Shown piece after piece: positions 60,031 through 64,000 of a stretch of DNA of 64,000 nt. Numbering within the stretch: the stretch's first letter is position 1; every line of letters starts with the position of its first letter. The position numbers and the translations under genes were made by a program. The notes under the pieces are model-generated. The model was not told the DNA's origin. It saw nothing but the letters and a program-made list of their open reading frames with translations, and did no database searches. The stretch lies in contig DAOUKG010000010.1 of assembly GCA_034421575.1 (NCBI GenBank), positions 14,564 through 78,563 on the forward strand, given 5' to 3'. This DNA comes from VXLM01 sp034421575. GTDB taxonomy: Bacteria; Chloroflexota; Dehalococcoidia; Lucifugimonadales; VXLM01.

Positions 60031-61008
60031 TCACAAACTGTATAGCTTTTCGATTTCCTTGATGATGCGGTCCGCGTCCGGTATCTGCATGTCCTCAAGC
60101 GTCGCGTTGTAGGGCGCAGGCACGTCGTGACCGTTGACCCTGCCGACGGGACCGTCCAGATGGTCGAACGCAGCTTCCTGGACTGTGCTGGCTATCTCGG
60201 CGGAGAATCCGCCGGTCCGCCAGTTTTCCTCGACGATAACGACCCTGTTCGTCTTCTCGACAGAACGGACTATCGTCTCGGTATCCAGGGGCTGCAGCGT
60301 TCTCAGGTCGATCACTTCCGCCTCGATGCCGCGTTGCGCCAACCGGTCCGCGGCTTCCAGTGACATGTAGACCATCCGCCCGTATGCAGCCAGCGTGATG
60401 TCGCTCCCCTCGCGCCGCACCGCCGCCTCGCCCATCGGCACGGTGTAGTGCTCGTCCGGGACCTCGCCTCTCTTGCCGTACAGCAGACCGTGCTCGGCGA
60501 AGATCACGGGGTTGGGGTCGGCTATCGCCGTGCGTAGCAGTCCCAGTGAGTCGTATGGATCGGAGGGAACGCACACCTTCAGCCCGGGCACCGATGCGTA
60601 CCAGCCCTCGAAGTTCTGCGAGTGCGTCGCCGCGAGACGGCCTCCGCCTCCGGTCACCGCGCGGATCACGAGAGGCACCTGGATCTGGCCGTTCGACATA
60701 TAGCTCATCTTCGCCGCGTGGTTGACCACCTGGTCGATGGCCAGCAGCATGAAGTTGATCGTCATCATCTCAACGATCGGGCGCATTCCCGCCATCGCCG
60801 CGCCGGTCGCGGAACCGATGATAATCGATTCGGCAATCGGGCAGTCACGGATGCGTTCCGGGCCGAACTCCTCGAAGAACCCCCGCGTCACCGCGTAGCT
60901 CCCCTGGTAGGCCCCTATGTCCTCCCCCATGAGAAAGACGCGGTCGTCCGTTTCGAGGGCCTCATGCAGCCCCCGGCGGATCGCCTCTCTGATGATGATC
61001 TCAGCCAC
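60031..61008 (-). CDS. pdhB: Pyruvate dehydrogenase-type E1 component, beta subunit
   Basis: A 325-residue E1 beta with AEIIIREAIRRGLHEALE, FLMGEDIGAYQGSYAVTRGF, RIRDCPIAESIIIGSATGAA and NGGGGR-type loop RAVTGGGGRLAATHSQNFEG. The C-terminal transketolase domain has VIDLRTLQPLDTETI and RVVIVEENWRTGGFSAEI. With E1 alpha it forms the heterotetramer that decarboxylates pyruvate (or acetoin/branched 2-oxo acids). GTG start. A 139-bp gap with an R2 repeat separates it from E1 alpha. Confidence 0.92.
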   Translation of the reverse strand: MAEIIIREAIRRGLHEALETDDRVFLMGEDIGAYQGSYAVTRGFFEEFGPERIRDCPIAESIIIGSATGAAMAGMRPIVEMMTINFMLLAIDQVVNHAAKMSYMSNGQIQVPLVIRAVTGGGGRLAATHSQNFEGWYASVPGLKVCVPSDPYDSLGLLRTAIADPNPVIFAEHGLLYGKRGEVPDEHYTVPMGEAAVRREGSDITLAAYGRMVYMSLEAADRLAQRGIEAEVIDLRTLQPLDTETIVRSVEKTNRVVIVEENWRTGGFSAEIASTVQEAAFDHLDGPVGRVNGHDVPAPYNATLEDMQIPDADRIIKEIEKLYSL

Positions 61009-61073
61009 TGATTCTCGTCTCCATCCAACCTAGCACCCAGTCAATATAGGAACCTTAAAAGATGCCGATTTAT

Positions 61074-61110
61074 CCCCTCTCCCGTCGTGGGAGAGGGTTT
61101 AGGGTAGGGT
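61074..61110. repeat. R2 palindromic repeat inside the PDH operon
   Basis: CCCTCTCCCG-TCG-TGGGAGAGGG (61075-61097) is followed by TTTAGGGTAGGGTG. It lies between the E1 alpha stop and the E1 beta start, where it would be transcribed as a stable stem within the operon messenger. Confidence 0.8.
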
Positions 61111-61147
61111 GTTCTAAGTAAGCTGTTAAAACCATATGCAACCGCTA

Positions 61148-62128
61148 CTATCCTTGGTACACGTGCTCGAACAGCGCCTCCGGCGGCGGTTCGGGACTGT
61201 TCTCGGCGAACTCGACGGCGGTGTCCACGATAGCGCGGGCCTCCCTGTCGAGCTCGATGAAGTCCGACTCTTCCATCACTCCCTCGGCCATAGCGAGGTT
61301 TCGCAAGTTGCCGAGCGGGTCGTTGTTTTCTCTCCACGCGCCGATCTCGTCGCGAGAGCGGTACGCCTGCGCGTCCGCGACCGAATGGCCGCGGAACCTG
61401 TACGTCATCGCCTCAATAAAAACGGGCCCGTTACCCGAACGGACCCGTGCCACAGCCTCGAGGGATGCTTCCCGTACAGCGAGTACGTCCTGGCCGTCTA
61501 CGTTTGCTCCGGGAATGTTGTACGCGGCTATGTCGTCATAGATCTCCTTGCCGCCTGCCCGTGCCCGTTCGACGTGCGTCCCCATGCCGTAGAGGTTATT
61601 CTCGAGGAAGAACACGACCGGCAGCTTCCACAGCGAAGCGAGGTTCAGCGACTCGTGGAACTCGCCCTCGTTCACCGAACCGTCGCCGAAGAAGCACATC
61701 ACCACCCGGTCCTCGTCTCGCGCCTCGATGGCCAGCGCGAGGCCCACCGCCAAAGGCAACTGGCCCGCGACGATGGCGTGGCCGCCCCAGAACCGCTTCG
61801 AGACGTCGAAGAGGTGCATCGACCCGCCCTTGCCGCCGCTCACTCCCGTGGCCTTGCCGTAGAGCTCCGCCATCACGGCGTTGGGGTCGAGACCCTTCGC
61901 CAGCGCGTGCCCGTGGTCTCGATAGCTGGTAATCACGTCGTCATCCGGCCTGAGCGCCGAGATGGCGCCGACCGCGACCGCTTCCTGGCCGATGTACAGG
62001 TGCAGGAAGCCCTTGATCTTCTGTTCCTGGTACTTGACTTGGCTGAATTCTTCGAATATGCGGATAGTCTGCATCTGCCGATAGAAATCGGCTATCTGCG
62101 TCCTGTCCAGTGTTGTTGCCAGCGCCAT
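61148..62128 (-). CDS. pdhA: Pyruvate dehydrogenase-type E1 component, alpha subunit
   Basis: A 326-residue E1 alpha. The ThDP/Mg motif starts GDGSVNEGEFHESLNLA and ends FFLENNLYGM. YRDHGHALAKGLDPNAVMAE, SGGKGGSMHLFD and YRFRGHSVADAQAYRS are hallmark segments; the last is the phosphorylation-loop region. It binds pyruvate and thiamine diphosphate together with E1 beta. The substrate is most likely pyruvate, though acetoin cannot be ruled out. Confidence 0.92.
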   Translation of the reverse strand: MALATTLDRTQIADFYRQMQTIRIFEEFSQVKYQEQKIKGFLHLYIGQEAVAVGAISALRPDDDVITSYRDHGHALAKGLDPNAVMAELYGKATGVSGGKGGSMHLFDVSKRFWGGHAIVAGQLPLAVGLALAIEARDEDRVVMCFFGDGSVNEGEFHESLNLASLWKLPVVFFLENNLYGMGTHVERARAGGKEIYDDIAAYNIPGANVDGQDVLAVREASLEAVARVRSGNGPVFIEAMTYRFRGHSVADAQAYRSRDEIGAWRENNDPLGNLRNLAMAEGVMEESDFIELDREARAIVDTAVEFAENSPEPPPEALFEHVYQG

Positions 62129-62198
62129 GGTCTGTTCCGGCCCGTTTCGATTTCCGGCGGGGCTTGTCCTTTAGACTCTCAGCCCGCGCGGGACTCGT

Positions 62199-63581
62199 TC
62201 AAATGTGTATCGCCTCGCCGTCTGCGGCCAGCGCCGCTTCCTTGATCGTCTCGGAAAGCGTCGGGTGCGGGTGCACCAGCCAGCCCAGTTCCTTGCTCGT
62301 GCTCTCCAGGAGTCGAGCCATTCCAAGCTCGCCGAGAAGCTCGGTCACCTCTGCGCCGATCATGTGCCCGCCGAGAATGTCGCCGATCTCATCGTCCACC
62401 ACGACCTTGACGAATCCTTCAGACTCCGCGAGTGCCAGCGCCTTGCCGCTCGCAATGAACGGGAACTTCCCGACCCGCACAGTATAGCCGCGCTCCGCCG
62501 CCTGCGCCTCGGTGAGACCGAAGCTGCCGATCTGGGGCCGGCAGTACGTCGCCCGGGGGATGAAGTCGTAATCGAGCGGCTGGGGATCGAGCCCCGCCAT
62601 GTGCTCGACTGCCGTCACGCCCTGCGCCGACGCCACGTGCGCCAGCAGCATCCTGCCGGTTACGTCGCCTATGGCGTAGATGTTCTCAACGGTGGTCCGC
62701 ATCATCTCGTCGATGCTGATGTAGCCACGCTCCACCTGGACGCCCGCGGCCTCCAGACCGATGCCGTCCACGTTGCCCTGCGCTCCAACCGCAACCAGCA
62801 CCGTATCGCACTCGATTATGGAAGTGCCCTTCTCGTTCGTGACCGTGACCATCGCCTTGCCGGATGTCACGTTCACTTCGTCCACGGTCGAGCCGGTCAT
62901 CGAGGTGATGCCCTGACGTCGGAACGAGCGCAGAAGCTGGTGGCTAATCTCTTCGTCCTCGGTTGGGACGAGTCGCGGGAGCAGCTCCACCAGCGTCACT
63001 TCGGAGCCGTACTTGTTCCACAGGTACGCGAACTCCGCGCCCGTGGCGCCTGCTCCGACGATGACCGCGCGTTTCGGAGCGTTTCGCATCTCCAACGCCT
63101 CGCGGCTCGTTATCACCACCTTGCCGTCGATGGGCAGGTTCGGGAGTTGCCGGAAACGCGCCCCGGTGGCGATGATGATGTTCTTAGCTGTGAGCGTCTC
63201 TCCCGTCCCCTGGACCTCGACCGTGTTCGCGTCCTTGAGTACTCCGTACCCCTCGTAGACGGTCACCTGGTTCTTCTTCAGGAGAAAGGAAACGCCGTCG
63301 GTGAGTCTCTTGACGACCTTGCGGCTGCGGTCGATGGCCTTGCTGAAGTCGACTCGCAGGTTGTCGAATGCAATCCCGAACTCGTCGGCGTGCTTGAGAA
63401 GGCCGACCACCTCGGCGTTGCGGAGGAGCGCCTTGCTCGGTATGCACCCCCAGTTGAGGCACGTCCCGCCGAGCTCCGCCCGCTCGACTATCGCCGTATT
63501 CATTCCCAGCTGCGCCGCCCTGATAGCGGCCACGTACCCCCCGACACCGCTTCCTACAACCACTACGTCATATTCTGCCAA
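62199..63581 (-). CDS. lpdA: Dihydrolipoamide dehydrogenase (E3)
   Basis: A 460-residue FAD disulfide oxidoreductase. The redox pair is Cys41/Cys46 in GGTCLNWGCIPSKALL. FAD and NAD glycine motifs are VVVGSGVGGYVAAI and AVIVGAGATGAEFAYLW. AIGDVTGRMLLAHVASAQG is the second FAD motif, and the C-terminal HPHPTLSETIKEA holds the catalytic His-Glu pair. It reoxidises lipoamide of the E2 protein. It is first in the operon: TTG 63581 with AGGAG seven bases upstream. Confidence 0.94.
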   Translation of the reverse strand: MAEYDVVVVGSGVGGYVAAIRAAQLGMNTAIVERAELGGTCLNWGCIPSKALLRNAEVVGLLKHADEFGIAFDNLRVDFSKAIDRSRKVVKRLTDGVSFLLKKNQVTVYEGYGVLKDANTVEVQGTGETLTAKNIIIATGARFRQLPNLPIDGKVVITSREALEMRNAPKRAVIVGAGATGAEFAYLWNKYGSEVTLVELLPRLVPTEDEEISHQLLRSFRRQGITSMTGSTVDEVNVTSGKAMVTVTNEKGTSIIECDTVLVAVGAQGNVDGIGLEAAGVQVERGYISIDEMMRTTVENIYAIGDVTGRMLLAHVASAQGVTAVEHMAGLDPQPLDYDFIPRATYCRPQIGSFGLTEAQAAERGYTVRVGKFPFIASGKALALAESEGFVKVVVDDEIGDILGGHMIGAEVTELLGELGMARLLESTSKELGWLVHPHPTLSETIKEAALAADGEAIHI

Positions 63582-63717
63582 TCGAACACTCCTGTGGACT
63601 CCGAACGTCGCGTCCTATTCTACACCATCGGCATATACGCAAAAAGACAATTTCGGGTCACGTAACTGTTCAGAGTCAGTGAGGGTGTTCGACATGCACA
63701 ACCACCGCCATTCCGGC

Positions 63718-64000
63718 ATCCCACCCCGTCATTCCCGCGAAAGAACGTCACCCCGTACCACGATACGGGGCGGGAATCCAATCCCCTCCCCCGCCGGGAG
63801 AGATACATTCCCTATTCCAATCTCTCCCCCGCCGGGCTGACAGGGGTAGGTAAAACGGAATCGTAGCTATGATCCGGCCCCGTCTCTCTGTCATTCCTCA
63901 GAAAATACCCCCGGCCAACCCGTCGTAGGGGCAACCCTTGTGGTTGCCCGTCCCCGATACCGCGCCACCACCCGTCATTCCGGCGTAGGCCGGAATCCAG
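63718..64000. repeat. Dense cluster of palindromic repeats upstream of the PDH operon
   Basis: CGTCATTCCCGCGAA (63727-63741) and GCGGGAATCCA (63770-63780) are R3 halves separated by a segment that ends in the palindrome CCCCGTACCACGATACGGGG (63751-63770). CTCCCCCGCCGGGAGAGATA and TCTCTCCCCCGCCGGG are R5 copies. GGGGCAACCCTTGTGGTTGC is another short palindrome near 63930. A final R3-like GTCATTCCGGCGTAGGCCGG ends the window. No gene is seen from 63582 to the right edge. Confidence 0.8.

Noticed and set aside
62205..63665. A 486-codon plus-strand frame opposite the E3 gene
   Set aside because: Long, but exactly antisense to an intact dihydrolipoamide dehydrogenase with all catalytic motifs.

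Overview
The window is about 60% GC, densely coded on both strands, and reads like a chromosome segment of an uncultured Chloroflexota, most plausibly a marine SAR202/Dehalococcoidia-type organism. That placement is an inference. It rests on many lipoproteins with Thr-Pro or Ala-Pro spacers, family-5 ABC solute-binding proteins, enolase-superfamily and PhyH enzymes, a 5S rRNA gene with no 16S/23S beside it, and many dispersed palindromic repeats between genes. No tRNA, CRISPR array, prophage or complete insertion sequence was found.

Layout. 0-5 kb: partial larC, clpC, a four-repeat S1-domain protein and an orphan 5S rRNA, all on the minus strand. 5-13 kb: glycerate kinase, a LUD-domain protein, two small lipoproteins, a methyltransferase, a VWA-like/TM/FHA-like surface protein and an exported cyclophilin. 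13-22 kb, minus strand: a probable catabolic unit read as solute-binding protein, OppB, OppC, VOC protein, hydroxypyruvate isomerase and an AceE-like E1. 22-25 kb: two arylsulfotransferase-like lipoproteins. 25-29 kb: a copper operon (CsoR operator, csoR, copA, YHS protein), then vapBC lying between the YHS gene and a decayed second copy of it. 29-39 kb: sugar-acid genes (enolase-superfamily dehydratase, KDG-kinase-like, lactonase-like amidohydrolase, DapA/KDG-aldolase-like) mixed with an IMPase-family phosphatase, an HtrA protease, rpsU and smaller genes. 40-53 kb: a locus with four related TIM-barrel glycosidase-like proteins of two subtypes, a PhyH oxygenase, a ribokinase, a large solute-binding protein and a Gfo/Idh/MocA oxidoreductase. 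53-56 kb: kinase-like protein, DNA methyltransferase and exonuclease III. 56-63.6 kb: a D-aminoacylase and a four-gene pyruvate dehydrogenase operon (lpd, E1 alpha, E1 beta, E2).

Taken together the genes suggest a heterotroph that imports oligomers through family-5 binding proteins and degrades sugar acids and hydroxy acids toward pyruvate and acetyl-CoA. Glycerate kinase, hydroxypyruvate isomerase, LUD and LarC fit hydroxy-acid metabolism; dehydratase, kinase and aldolase fit an Entner-Doudoroff-like route; the PDH operon takes pyruvate onward.

The two most distinctive signals are the 40-53 kb glycosidase-like locus, whose substrate I cannot name, and a layered repeat system. In the latter, about 110-130 bp palindromic elements occur with and without a 24-bp palindromic insert at one fixed position, and one such composite forms the start of an arylsulfotransferase-like gene.
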